From contig JBAMDO010000232.1 in the NCBI GenBank assembly GCA_037074765.1, positions 21,409-85,408 of the forward strand: a stretch of DNA of 64,000 bases, read 5' to 3'. The notes beneath the pieces were generated by a model. The model worked only from the letters and a program-made list of their open reading frames with translations, had not been told where the DNA came from and did not search any database. The translations under genes were made by a program, and so were the position numbers. This document shows, piece by piece, positions 51,001-63,100 of the stretch. Positions within the stretch are counted from its first letter, which is position 1. Every line of letters starts with the position of its first letter. This DNA is from Mansonella perstans (lineage: Eukaryota; Nematoda; Chromadorea; Rhabditida; Onchocercidae).

Positions 51001-53026
51001 GAACTGTTCGTATAGCGGTTAAATTTAAATTACCCAAATATTCTTGTAATAGATATTCTGCACACCTGAAATTTTACTAAAATTTACAAATAAAATTAAG
51101 TTATATTTCAAAAAAAAAAATTTAGTCTAATGTCAACAACGTATATACTTTTCAGCAGTGAAAAAATTTTATTTGACAGATTTTTAGATTGCATTAATCT
51201 GTACAGTCTTTTTAAATTTTCCGTTACAAAAGTTGCATTAAAATAAATTTACTTGAAATATTTCAATATAATTATTAAATTTTTGCTATTCCACTCATAA
51301 TTAATTATTAATCAGAGAAGAAAAGATCAAAATTTACTAGAAGATGTAATTATTATAGAATAAAAAAGTAAGAAAAAAGAAATAAATGAAATAAAATATA
51401 AATAAAAAATAAAAGTGATGACGAGGATGAAGAAAAAAGGAAAAGATTGAAAATTACCCTGCACAAACAATAAAAAAATCAAGGCGATTCCAGGTATCAG
51501 AAAGATAAGCGGTTGAGCCATAGAATCCAAGTGCAACTATTTTAATCATCTAAAAAAAGTTTTTTTTAAAATTAACGATGACTTTAATATTTTTCCAATT
51601 TAAATATTTAAGAGAAATAAAATTTAATAAAATAAATAATATTAAAGTTTTGAAACAAACCATTTCTAAAGCAAAATATGCAAAAATGAGATGATCAATG
51701 GTTGAGAGAACGTAGCAACGATATGTGGTACAATTATCATTATCCTCACAAGGTCGATACATTCCAAGCGTGATACAATTAATCAGGATAACAATCATTG
51801 TGATTCGATCAAACCACGGATTCATTACCATTCGTAATGCCCACGAACGTGGGGGTACTGCTTGACGTAAGCAATGTAAGGCTGGTTCCGTAAGTCTTAA
51901 ATATTGGTTCATCATTTTTTGGATATGTAATTTTGCAACTTCTTTTTTTTATTTATTTTTTAATATGGAAAAATTATAACGAATGATAATAATATCTTCA
52001 TTTCATTCTTAGTTAAGATTGAATAATAGCATAAATTAATTTGCTGAATATATTAATTCCGAAAAAATAATCAATCATTTAATTGGATGGAAAAAAATTT
52101 TTTTACCCTGGATAGGGTAAATCGCATTCTTCTTCATTGATAATACTGGCTTCACCATCCCAACCAATTTGTGTTTGTTTCTGATAATCATCTTCTAAGG
52201 TATTATCATGCCATGGTCGTAATGGGTTTACTTCCATAGATAACGAGAAAGTTTTCTTCTGAAGCAATAAACTTCTGTGTTCTGTTGATGGGCCAGGTTC
52301 CGGTGCTGAGAGCAGCTGAAATTAGTTTATCAAGAATTTCTTTTTTTTGAATCTGTATTATAATCATGATTAAAGTAATTTGATGCTAGAGGTGAATAGA
52401 TGATTTATGGCTTCTTTTTTTTTACATCTTTAATATTTTCTGCAATTTACTGATTTCTTGTGGATAAATATATATTATGAACTAGGTTTTTTTTTTGTGT
52501 TTATGGGGGCTAAAAATCATCTTATCACTTTTCCTCCGATGTTTGCTTTTATTGCTTATTAGTGCATGCTTTCTTTATGGCTTTAAAAATAATTAGCATA
52601 TTGTTCAATAAAAGATACCTGGGAATCATCAATATAAGCTTCAGTAGCTCTGCGGCGTCTTTGCAAATGGCGTCTAGAACTTGGACGCCTGCTTAATGCA
52701 CGGGGTCCGGAAAAACGCGAAAGTGAATGAAATGAGCGTAATTCCCGTGATACTGGTTGCTGGAGCATTATAAGTTAGTTGTTATACCATTATTCAAGAA
52801 CTACATCAATTCATTAAATATTTCTCCTTGGTGATTCCCATCTGCAAAAAAACCTAAACTGTTAACTGATTGTTACAGAGATTTCCATTTCAATGATTTT
52901 TTCCAAAAAAAAAAATTGTAGCCAAGTAGTAAGCGAATTAAGTTGTTTACATGTAAGATGAAACAAAAAGTTTTCAACAGTGAAACAAACCAGGCCATCT
53001 TCAATTTTATATTGGCCGTACGGATT
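38558..53026 (-). CDS. cca-1: T-type voltage-gated calcium channel alpha-1 subunit, 41 exons, 5' incomplete
   Basis: Forty-one exons encode about 1,875 residues: four homologous domains, each with S1-S6, an arginine-rich S4 and a pore loop. The selectivity filter reads Glu (LEGWTDIMY), Glu ([12 protein letters not shown]), Asp ([10 protein letters not shown]) and Asp ([10 protein letters not shown]). This EEDD set defines low-threshold T-type (CaV3) channels and separates them from L-type (EEEE) and NALCN. The I-II linker begins with the basic helix [13 protein letters not shown], where CaV3 channels carry the gating brake. No IQ motif is seen in the tail, as expected for CaV3. C. elegans has a single T-type gene, cca-1, acting in pharyngeal and motor excitability; orthology is inferred. 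The most 5' exon found, 52991-53026, is in phase 0 and lacks an ATG, so the true N-terminus lies upstream. One junction in the II-III linker does not close. Exons are listed under the domain entries. Confidence 0.93.
39342..41463 (-). other. cca-1: cca-1 domain IV
   Basis: Exons 41359-41463, 40966-41122 (S1-S2), 40601-40731 (S3-S4, [13 protein letters not shown]), 40142-40291 (end of S4, S5), 39766-39887 (pore Asp in [14 protein letters not shown]) and 39342-39528 (S6, [19 protein letters not shown]). All junctions close in phase. Confidence 0.92.
41718..43337 (-). other. cca-1: cca-1 domain III
   Basis: Exons 43157-43337 (S1-S2), 42918-43041 (S2-S3), 42594-42793 (S4, [17 protein letters not shown], and S5), 42303-42422 (extracellular loop), 42027-42116 (pore Asp in [20 protein letters not shown]) and 41718-41943 (S6 and the basic III-IV linker, [14 protein letters not shown]). 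A second in-frame donor for exon 42303-42422 lies at 42243. Confidence 0.92.
42229..42326 (-). repeat. cca-1: Micro-duplicated exon end and splice donor in cca-1
   Basis: The last ~24 bases of exon 42303-42422 with its donor (AATTTTGATAATCTTGGTCA...) recur in the intron as AATTTTAATAACCTTGGCCA..., matching at about 20 of 24 positions. The frame between the two donors is open for 60 nt, from 42302 to 42243. Confidence 0.75.
43602..45251 (-). other. cca-1: cca-1 II-III linker, one unresolved junction
   Basis: Exons 45150-45251, 44791-44906, 44554-44678, 44299-44482 and 43602-43759. The linker is rich in Ser, Gln and Arg. The exon ending at 44791 leaves phase 2, while 44678 must begin in phase 0; the join is therefore incomplete. 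A microexon ending ...TSYPI at about 44708 would fix the phase, but leaves only a 29-nt intron. Confidence 0.75.
45343..47307 (-). other. cca-1: cca-1 domain II
   Basis: Exons 47161-47307 (S1), 46860-47011 (S2-S3), 46469-46654 (S4, [17 protein letters not shown], and S5), 46153-46279, 45707-45886 (pore Glu and S6, [17 protein letters not shown]) and 45343-45447 (charged post-S6 helix). The intron between 46153 and 45886 has a GC donor (CAG/GCATGT) in place of GT. Confidence 0.92.
47548..48716 (-). other. cca-1: cca-1 I-II linker
   Basis: Exons 48604-48716, 48365-48476, 47951-48043 and 47548-47765. The first continues the brake helices ([15 protein letters not shown]). The last is Ser/Asp/Glu-rich ([20 protein letters not shown]), with several casein-kinase-2-like sites. 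Phases close throughout. Confidence 0.88.
48825..51895 (-). other. cca-1: cca-1 domain I
   Basis: Exons 51661-51895 (S1, start of S2), 51458-51549 (S2-S3), 50947-51065 (S4, [17 protein letters not shown]), 50666-50777 (S5), 50367-50435, 50009-50116 and 49397-49559 (Cys-rich extracellular loop), 49122-49214 (pore Glu in [20 protein letters not shown]) and 48825-48951 (S6 and start of the gating brake). All junctions close in phase. Confidence 0.93.
52107..53026 (-). other. cca-1: cca-1 cytoplasmic N-terminal exons
   Basis: Exons 52991-53026 (12 codons, [12 protein letters not shown]), 52619-52759 and 52107-52315. The second is strongly basic and Ser-rich ([20 protein letters not shown]), the third acidic toward its end ([16 protein letters not shown]). 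The last codons lead into the [11 protein letters not shown] stretch that precedes domain I in CaV3 channels. Confidence 0.85.
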
Positions 53027-53980
53027 CTAGAAGGGAAAATTCAAAGAATAATTTTTTTTTTTGCTAAAGTAGTTACATGCTATAATGGGAAATTCAAAAA
53101 GATGTTAATCTTCTGAGTATCAAAGTTTAAAATTTTATTACTACTTATTCATTATTTAAAAATCCGTGAAGTGGAAATTTTTCGGAGTAACCAGAAAGGA
53201 AATTCTAAACGCAAAGAAAAAGAAAAAGATAAACTATCAGGAAAATTTTCATCCGTTAGCGCAAAGAAATGGTATCAACAAAGTTGAAATAAAAACATTG
53301 GACAATCAAAAATTAACTGAAAACGGTGTTTTCTGATGTAAAATGCTTATAAAATTCTAAAAAAATTGTGCAAACATAGCATGAAATAGGAAATTTTAAT
53401 AAAAATAATGCAAATAAATTTAAATATTATCAGTAATTGTTCGTCTATCCTCTTTCTTTCTTTCTTCATTTCTCTCTCTTTCTCTCTGGCTCCCTTCATA
53501 TATTCGCATATGATAGCTAAATAACTGAGTTAATTATTAATAAGCTAAGTAACTAACAAAGTAAGTAACAAAATGGACGAATCGTTATTTCATTTGTTTA
53601 TTTCCGCGTTGAACAGTTAAAATTTCATTGAATCCGGCACATACGTATGTTGTCATTAATGAATAATTCGCAAAGGTTATTTTAATTTTTTGTAATAAGC
53701 TAAAACGAGATATTTTCAAAAATAATATATATCCCTTCCAAATAACGTATAGCATATTGAAGTTAGTCAATAAAATCAACTTAGTATTCATTGAAAATGT
53801 AAAAATGAAAAATTCTGCCAGCTAACCGGAAATGCATAACCGAATTGGGAAAGAAGATGGAAAAAGATTATATCGTTGTACTAATCAATCGAATTGTGAA
53901 TTTATTTGAAAAATATTGGCATTAGCTTACTGAAAATTTTAATTTTCACTTTTTAAATAATTTAATAATTTTTAAAGAAT

Positions 53981-54001
53981 AAAAAAAAAAAAAAAAAAAA
54001 A
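53981..54001. repeat. Poly(A) tract, 21 nt
   Basis: Uninterrupted A run in the cca-1 upstream region. Confidence 0.9.
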
Positions 54002-54180
54002 GAAAAGAAAACAAATGGTTAGCTAAAAAATGAATTTTACACTGTGATCATCATCGATCATTGTTGTATTATTGTAATAGATATTTCATCTTCTTTTTTT
54101 GTTTTGTTTCTATAATTTGTTTCCTTTTTTTTAACTTATCGAAATGACATAATGACAAATTCCTGATTTGCTTTAATTTC

Positions 54181-54199
54181 AAAAAAAAAAAAAAAAAAA
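54181..54199. repeat. Poly(A) tract, 19 nt
   Basis: Uninterrupted A run, second of two within 200 bp. Confidence 0.9.
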
Positions 54200-55700
54200 G
54201 GAAAAGGAAAAGAGAAAATGAAATGATAAAATATTTTCTTATTCTTGATGGTGATAAAATTACAACTTTGTTTTTCTTACAATGACAACAGGAAAAGGAA
54301 AAAAGATAAATAAAAAAGGATTTGTAGTTGATTGTAATTAACTGCTGATGATTATGAAGATAAAAAGTTACCGCAGTTTCTCACTGATTTTTCGCAAAAT
54401 GAAGAAAATAAAAGCAAGGAAGTATTGGATCAAATGGCTTAAAAAAAAAAGATTTCAGCGAGATAAAGAAAACATTTGGCTAGCTTGTATTTAAACAGTA
54501 TGATTTGGTAAAGTTACTGTAGTGGTGCTAATGGTTCTATTGGTCTACATTTGCAGCATTTTAATTTAATTTAACAACTGTCTAGTATATAGCTCAAATT
54601 TTATCCGAAGAAGCTTGTAAAATTATTTTTTTTATTTTTAAGCTTAAAATGACACACTTAATAAGAAATCAATACATATGAAATTACTACTAAAAAAGAA
54701 AAAGGGAAAGAGAAAAACATCAACAGAGAGATGAATAGATAGATAAATGGGTGGATGATAGAGATAGGTATAGTTGCAACAATTTTTTTTTCTTCAAATA
54801 TTTCAAAAAGACGGCAAATATGGACTGAGTAGATATGTGAATAGTAAACATATAGAATTATTGTTTTCATGAAATTATCACGCTATCATATTAAGAAATT
54901 AGACTTTTAAATTTTGTGTAAAATTCGTAAAAAAGAAATTTTGTACAGAATTTAAAAATCAATGAATTCACTATTTTCCTTATTATTTCCATATAAATAA
55001 AGTTGCCATATATTGGTTGTTGAGTAATATGTTTTCATCTTTCAGGAAAAATTGATATTTTTATTTGAGATATTTGGCTAATTTCGCGCAGTATGCTAAT
55101 AATGGAAAAATTTTTAGAAACCAATACTTAAATATAATTATTGATGTAAAAATTAGGATTAGGATGAACTTGTAATAAATATTAAGGATAAAATTATTTC
55201 AGGGACTAATCTTAGGATTAATTTGATTAGCATAATTAAATGATAAATAATTTTGAGATGAATTTATCAAGATAAAGTTTGTTGATTTATTTTGGTAAAT
55301 TGTTTTTTATTTCCCTCATTATTAATATCAACGAGATATTTATATTCTATTATTATAGAAAAAAAGAATAGTTGGAAAAGTAATCAGTTAGTAAAAAATG
55401 GTTCGACAATTTTTGAAGTGATGACTTAAATTAATTTAATGTATTGCGAATTTTAATTAAAATAAGGGATGAAAAAATTGCATTATGAATATTTTGATGT
55501 TCAATAAATTCATTGGATGGCATTATATCTTAATTGGATATCGTAATTAAAACTGGGATGACAACAATTACCATATATTCCCATTTTCTACAAACTCCGA
55601 AATTTCGAAAATTTAATATAAATGAATTAATTTTTAGAGACACTGATCAAAGAAAGATTCGAAGAAGAAAAGAAGATAGAAAGAAGGGAAGGAAAAAGAC

Positions 55701-55722
55701 ATATATATATATATATATATAT
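55701..55722. repeat. (AT)11 microsatellite
   Basis: Perfect alternating AT. It creates a plus-strand Ile/Tyr run that I do not call as coding. Confidence 0.95.
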
Positions 55723-56223
55723 GCTATCATTCTTTTCTTAAAAGCTGATATTGATAATAATAATAATAAAGAATTAGATGACAGTAACAATAATATAAAA
55801 TACTGATAGTAGAATTGTGAAGAAATGACGAAATAAATGATCAATGAATTTTCTTTTTTTTAAACGATATAAATAATAAGTAATCAATAAGTTTATAAAT
55901 AAATTTCAAAGAAAACAATCTATTCAACATTTATTTCTTTTTTTGTTTAATATTTTTTATTTTAACAGCAGGAAAAATCAATTAATTTGTATGGAAAATT
56001 TCCACCTCATTAAATCAATTTTGCACTCGAATAATTTACATGCTTTTACTGTATCATTTATAAAATTCTTTAGTTATTTTATTCTTAATGCAATAATTTC
56101 TACAGTTCATTTCACTTTTTATCGTGGATTCTAAAATTAAATTTGAGAAATATGCATTATTACATCGTCTCATATAGACGTATGCATCTATGATGTATCA
56201 TTTTACTAGTAATAGTAATTTCT

Positions 56224-56244
56224 AAAAAAAAAAAAAAAAAAAAA
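56224..56244. repeat. Poly(A) tract, 21 nt
   Basis: Uninterrupted A run. A small hairpin candidate (CGTCT, loop, AGACG) lies about 55 bp before it. Confidence 0.9.
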
Positions 56245-59200
56245 CACAAAATTTGGTTCCTAAACATTGACTGGCCTTGTGCCAAGTGACAATCATTTTG
56301 GAAAAAAATTGTTAAATTAACTTAAATATAGTTTTTAGTTTTTCACCGTCTCTTCAAAAAATTTTCATATATTCCCAGTGGTGAAGCTTTTTTAATTTCG
56401 TCAAAACAAACAATGCTTACATTAAATGTTTTCGCTGCAAATAGAAAGACCAAAAACTGTGACATTTTTTCTGCATAAAAATAATAGTAAATGAAAAATG
56501 ATATAGTTGCGACGTTGAAGAAATTTGGACAGTTTAGAAAATATGATGATATTGTTGTTCAAATTCACATCATTTCATATCATGTATCCTTTTTCATAAC
56601 ATTTAATGAAAGAATTTATCAATAAAAATTTCACTCCTATTAATTTCAAACCTTCAATTTACTTTTTTTTTTATAAAATTTCAAGCACTTAATTATTTGA
56701 AAGAAAGGGGAAAATGAGTTTTTTTTAGTTTTTTGTTCATTTATTTATTTTTTTGTACAATGAATTAGCAAATGTGGCAGAACAAAGGTAATCAGGAAGA
56801 CATAAAAGGGTTGCCGATTTCCAAAATATGTTCTGGAATAGAATTAATTACAAGGTGCACATTGTAAATTAGAAGAGTAATTGAAAATGAAATGGCTAAA
56901 ATTTAGCGGTTCACTAAATTTAAAATATTTTTTATCTATAAAATTTTAATTTGTAAATGTTTAAAAATTGAGCAAATATTCTTGGATAACAATAAGCTTC
57001 ACAAAGGAAGTCAAAATAAAAAATCAAAATGAATTTCACAAATGACAATAAATTTCACAAAAAAAACTAAATGATCAAGCAATTACTTGTTAGGGAAATT
57101 TATTATGAAGTAATCTAAATCAACAAATACATCATATCTGACAATAAACCAGAAATGATATCTTAAAAATTTTATTTTGACCGACTAATACACATGGATA
57201 AAGCATGATTGAGCTAAATAACAAGCAATGAGCCACGTAATAGCAAAACAAATTAAAATCAGTTTCAAAGTTAAAATTATCATTTGAAATATTTGTTGAA
57301 ATTCATATAAGTCCACAGTTCATATATACGCAAAAAAACTAACTTGCCGAATTTTTTTTTTTTTTAAATGATAAAATATTAAGGGAAATTCACTTTTAGT
57401 TTTACTTTTCCGTCATTAAGCTAATCAATAAAATGGTTGCTTCTTTGTTACAATTACTTTCATTTGTGTAATTAATATTGTCATTATTGCACATACTGTT
57501 TTATTTTGTAATTTTCTTAAAAAATAAATCCATTTTCAATTTTCTTTCCAAAAAATAAACTATTTTGAAAACCTCTTTGTTACAATTACTAATTTAAAAT
57601 ATCACAACTGAATGATGAATCAAGAATATTACGTAAGAAGTTTCGGCAATCTTTTTTTGATGCTCAGTTCTCAACACCTCACATTAGTCTATACATATTT
57701 AAACTTATATTAAGCATTTTTAATTAAGTAAAATTAAGTAAGCGTAAAAAGTATGAAACAAGCGAAACATAAGAATGGATAAAACAATTAAAATATTTAA
57801 AATTTTGCGAATATTAAAATTTTCGTTGTGCTATTTGAAAGAAGAAAAAGAGAAGTAAATTTTGTTTGCTATTAGAAATTTCTATGGCATCAAAGATTTT
57901 TTACAGAACAATAATTTTTGTTAACAAAACAATAATTTTTGCCGCTCATTAATTAATGAAGCTAAAGGTAAAAGTAAATAAATGATCTAATTAAAAAGTA
58001 AAATGAGTAAAAAAAATGAAAAGAGAAAAAACTGTTAAAAAAAGCGATGAAATATGGAAGTAATTAGCATCACTGAAATGTTTCTTTCGATCCCATCTCA
58101 TTTCATATTTGCATCATTTTTGCTTTACCCTTATTTTCATATTCTTCTTTTATTGAAAAACGAAATATTTTTTAGAAATTGGAAAATTTTCTCAAAACTT
58201 CGATAATTGTGACAAAATAAAAAAAAAAACATCAATAGGAAATGTTATCAATCATTGAATGTTTTTTTTTCTTTTTATTTTTGGCAGTTTTCAAATTTTG
58301 AAAATATTTCTTCCTTTCTTTATTCCAAACATTAATATTTTCATTCATTTTCCCTCTGCAAATAAAAGAGCAAAAAAAGCATTGAAAAAAGGTATTAAAA
58401 TTGCAAAACATAAAATAAACAACGTCGAAATTGCAATAACAGATGAGAAAAGCTAAAATTATTATCAACGATTGTTGTATTATGTTCTGTAATAAGTTTG
58501 TCAAAAAAAAATTTTAATCAAAAAATGATCGTTATAAAAATGGAAAAGTTGCTCATTTTCTTCTTTTTCCAACAACAATAATTAATTTAAATAATAATAC
58601 GAGGCTAGTAATACTTTTTACTAGCTAAAACTTTGGATAGAAAAGGGAGGCTGCGGAATAAACTAAATTTGAAATTTAATTCATTTGCTAGGAAAGGAAG
58701 GGTGCGGAACTACAAACATTGGATTTGAGTTAAATAAATTTTGCAAATTTTATAAAATATCATCATCTTTCAAATGGAAAAAACAAAAAAGAAAAGTTTT
58801 TTCTGATATGAATTAAAAAAGTTGTGAAATAATTTGTGATAGCTAAATGCAAGCATCTTGAAGGAACAAATATTTGATTTTTTTTTTTTTGTTTAAATAT
58901 GTTTGATTGACATTTGGAGATAACTTAAAGAGATGTGAAGAGACAACAATAATGAAATGCTTATTTCTGAAACTATGTTAAGGTATCTAGTTAACTTTAA
59001 AGTAAACAACTATTTCGATGAATTTCATATGATCTAGAATTGTAACCGAGCAGTAATAGTAAGTTGTTGAGCGAAGAAAATAATTATAAACAAAAAAATT
59101 TTAAATCATAGCATTATGTAATCTCAGAAGAATTCAGATGTTTCAAAGTACTTGGAAGAAAACATCTCCATTTCGCACAATCAATACAATAAATGAAAAT

Positions 59201-60060
59201 TTTTTTTCTCCGCTCTTTTTCTCATCTTTTTTGTTTTCCGACAACTTGTTGAACACTTGACATTGCTAAGTGATTATAAAGCTTTAAGCAGGAATTAAAT
59301 TGTGATGATTAATAATTCAGGTGAAATTTCGGAGCCAATTTATCAAGTTAATGGAATAATGCAATGACAAACAGCTGAAATTGTATGACAAAATAAATTA
59401 AATTATTCGAAAAAGAACAAAATTACATTCATTACACATTAACTGATTTGTTTAAATGTTTCAAAGCAAAAAAAAAAAGGGTAATTCGCAATTTTTTTCG
59501 ACCAATTCGATTTAATTAAAATTCATTCGTAACTTGATCTTCCATGTTCAGCCTAAATGGTTTATTTGATAATTTTGAAATGAATTTCTATCATTTGTTA
59601 AGATTATTACGATGGCTTTAACGCTGTTACAAATTTTAAACCATTTAAGCTGAACAGACAACATAAAAATTGGACAAGAAATGAAAATCAAAATTAAACA
59701 ATCAAGATAATGTCTCAAGAAATAAAGAACAATTGCACTTTTTTTTTTTTTTTTTTCTTTACATTTTAGAAGCTAAATTAATGCAGATATACCAGTGAAT
59801 GATGGAAACTCTCATATAGTTATTTCGAAGTAAGCTATAGGAATGGCAAAGTGATCTTGTAATTTAGGGTAAATATTAATAGATTGATTGATCAAATTAA
59901 CAAAAAAAAAAAGTTCATCTTCAAATTAATACTGTCCGTACCATTTAATGATAAAAGTTCTCATTTGATGAATGTTGAAACGATTTGGAAATTTTTTAAT
60001 TTTTACAGATTAAAATTAAATAATCCATTATGCTTTATTGGAAAGAAGAAGTCAATTTGT

Positions 60061-60061
<1 letters not shown>

Positions 60062-60091
<30 letters not shown>
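60062..60091. repeat. Poly(A) tract, 30 nt
   Basis: Uninterrupted A run at the end of a short A-rich frame that I do not call. Confidence 0.95.
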
Positions 60092-60093
<2 letters not shown>

Positions 60094-60125
60094 GCAAAGA
60101 ACTGTTTTTGAAGATGTTTGTTAAC

Positions 60126-60250
60126 TACTACTACTACTAGGGATTGTTGCTTCATGAAATAATAATGATAATAGTGATAGTAATGATAATAAGTAATGAT
60201 AATGATGATCATTATGAAAATAATGATAATTGGTGATGATGATGATACTA
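60126..60250. repeat. Interrupted CTA / GAT-AAT trinucleotide tract
   Basis: Short CTA run followed by imperfect GATAAT, GATGAT and AATGAT units over about 110 bp. Confidence 0.85.
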
Positions 60251-60570
60251 TATAGTAAGAAGATAGTGAAACAAAAATGATAATAATGTATATAAGATGA
60301 AAATAACAAAAATGATTTTGGACAAAAATTTATGGACATCATTGAGCAATGAGATGAAACCAACCGGATCGATATCAGTTATAAACCGGACAATTAAATA
60401 ATACTCTTATGTCACGCATTTCTTCTCTATTCTTATCTCCATTGCTTATTTAACGACGCAATTGTTAAGCATGCAGGTGAATGCAACACATCTCAATCTA
60501 ACCCACTAGTCTATCTCGATGATTTATTTCGTGATGTTTATCTTGTTTGCAAGTAATTCATATGTATACA

Positions 60571-60660
60571 TGCCTGTATGTGTATGTATGTATATATGTA
60601 TGTATGTGTGTATGTGTATGTATGTATGTGTATGCATGTGTATGTGTGTGTGTGTGTGTT
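60571..60660. repeat. TG/TATG microsatellite, first block
   Basis: Mixed GTAT, GTGT and TATA units ending in a (TG)n run, followed 80 bp later by a similar block. Confidence 0.92.
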
Positions 60661-60740
60661 GCAGTTTAGCACAACAGTTTTAATGATATTGGGGTTATTA
60701 TCGAAATTTTAAACTTGCTAGCATTTAGTTTTTCAGTGAA

Positions 60741-60834
60741 TGCATGTGGTTGTTATGTATGTGTATGTGTGTGTATGTGTGTGCACGTGTATATAAATGT
60801 ATGTGTATGTGTGAATGTGTATGTATATGTATGT
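60741..60834. repeat. TG/TATG microsatellite, second block
   Basis: GTATGT and GTGTAT units interrupted by GCACGTG. It resembles the first block in unit and strand. Confidence 0.92.
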
Positions 60835-61119
60835 TTAGTTTGTATGTTAATTTAACAAGAGGATGTAAGGAGTAAAAGAAATAAGAGCGAGCAATAAAAT
60901 AAACACAGTGAAGGAAAGTATGCTTTTTAAAAAGGTGGCAAGAGATTAGTCAGACGTAGACGAATGTTTTTCAATTTATCAAGCTTTGATGGATCAGACA
61001 AATTGAAAAGAGAATAAGTTAGATCGAGAATGAAAAGTTGGTATCATTTTGAATGAAACAAAAAACCTATTAGTGAATATAATACTGTCATAATAATCAT
61101 CAAATACATCAAATAGTTT

Positions 61120-61141
61120 AAAAAAAAAAAAAAAAAAAAAA
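61120..61141. repeat. Poly(A) tract, 22 nt
   Basis: Uninterrupted A run in the cca-1 upstream region. Confidence 0.9.
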
Positions 61142-63062
61142 GGCTAAGGCAAATTAATAAAATTAATTTGAAATTGTTCAAATTAAGAAAGAGCTTTTTT
61201 GAAATACAATGATGATAAGCAAGGTTCATTCTTCAATTTCGAGGTTTTTCTGACACTTTCTTGGCCAATTTTTCTACCTAAAATGGCAACATTTTTCCTA
61301 TTGTTTTTCCCTTCTTTAAAATGTTACTTTTAAAATTCTATTATATAATCATTCTATTTCTTTCTTTTCTCCTTTCATTTTCATTCCATTTTCACCCGCC
61401 CATTCCCAACAATTCTTCCTCCCGAGATTAATTCCCTTTGTTATACCTATCCCTTAATATATATTTATCCCAATATATCATCTTTTTGCACTTTACAACC
61501 TTGCTGCTACCAAAACTTTCAGTCTCTATCGATTTAACATGTATCAGAAAATTTGTTATAATTATTATTATTATTGCACAAACATTTTACATTTCACCTT
61601 TCATTTACCTCTTTTTACTCCTCCTACTCTTTCCAACAACTAATCCTTCTTCACTTCTTTTAAATAAAAAGAACAGATATATGAAAAATTGTTACGTTGT
61701 AAAATTTCATTCAGAATTCCTGCAATATCGCAATCCGAAAGGATGATGATCGTTAAAAATTATAAAATTTTTTTTCTCTCTTTTCTCATTAATGCTTTTT
61801 CTTCTTACTCTTTAAAAATAAAACGAACAAAATAAAATCAAACATATAATGAATATAATTACAAGAAATTAATGATAATCAATTTCAAGCCTCAATGTAA
61901 TCTAATTCCTACCAAAGATTTTTTTTTTATTTTCCGAAGCAGCCAAATAGGCTATCTATAAGCTATGGGATTTTCTGATCCTTTAGCTAAGTTTTAATTC
62001 TTATAATATTGGAAAAAAAAAGACAATCTAACCCAATAAATGATAAGTAAAAATTGACATTTGAAATGCGATATTGTTGAAAAATTCGTTGATAGTACAT
62101 CAAAAATTTGTCAAATTATCATTTAAAACATAATCTGTTTACATAATGTACAAATTTGTAAGACTGCTTTCTTTTTTTTTGTTCATTTAGTTACAATGTT
62201 ATTCATGAATTGTTAGGTAATCAATAATAGGATAATAAGAAATAATAATGATGCTAATAATAATGTTTCGTAAAAATATTTCAGGAATAACTGTGCAAGC
62301 CAAGTTCCAAAAACAATTCAGTAAAATTTAAAAAAAGAAAAAAAAGAAAACGAATCACTCAAATATTGTATTTCTCCTTTTATTTTTCATGCTATTTTTA
62401 TCCAAAACATGAAATCAATAATACTCGATACATTCGATAAAAATACTTTTTCGATTCAACATTCACTTCAATTACCGATACTCGAATTGCCTCAACATTA
62501 ACTGGAAAATCAATCGCTATAATATCTTATTCGTGATGAAATGACTGATTATTGAAAGGAAAGATAAACAAACAAGCAAATAAATAAAACAAAAAAAGAA
62601 AAAACAATAAAATAAGACATACAAAATAAAAAATAAGCAAAAAAACCTAAAGACTTTCCAGAACTTAACGATCAATTTCTTACTGAGAAAAAGCAAAAAA
62701 AAATTTAATTACTTTAAAATTAGCATGAAAAGATACGTGAAAATTTTTATTTTGCAAAAAAACTCATACAAATAAAAAAAATTCGTCCATTCATTGCTAA
62801 TGTTGCATACGGCTTTGAAAAGGCAAATAAAATCAGAAAAAGTTGATGAAAGAAGTTTTCGCTTTTTTTGTTGTTTATCCGTTGAATGAAAATAAATAAA
62901 TAAATGATAGATGATATTTCAACCAATATTCCCTAAACTATTTTTTCATATTCAATTGTTAATTGAATAAATGTTGGTTAATGATAAAGCAACAAATGAC
63001 AAAAACTTTTGCTGAAAAGTTATGTATTACATCTTTTTTATTTGTTTCTTCTACTACTAATT

Positions 63063-63063
<1 letters not shown>

Positions 63064-63095
<32 letters not shown>
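63064..63095. repeat. Poly(T) tract, 32 nt
   Basis: Longest homopolymer in the window, within a T-rich stretch of several hundred bases. Confidence 0.95.

Positions 63096-63100
<5 letters not shown>

Noticed and set aside
50883..51080. Plus-strand frame over the cca-1 domain I S4 exon
   Set aside because: It is the antisense shadow of exon 50947-51065, whose Arg-repeat S4 sequence is unambiguous on the minus strand.
56160..56215. Possible small hairpin RNA (CGTCT / AGACG stem)
   Set aside because: The perfect stem is only five base pairs and no known microRNA seed is present.
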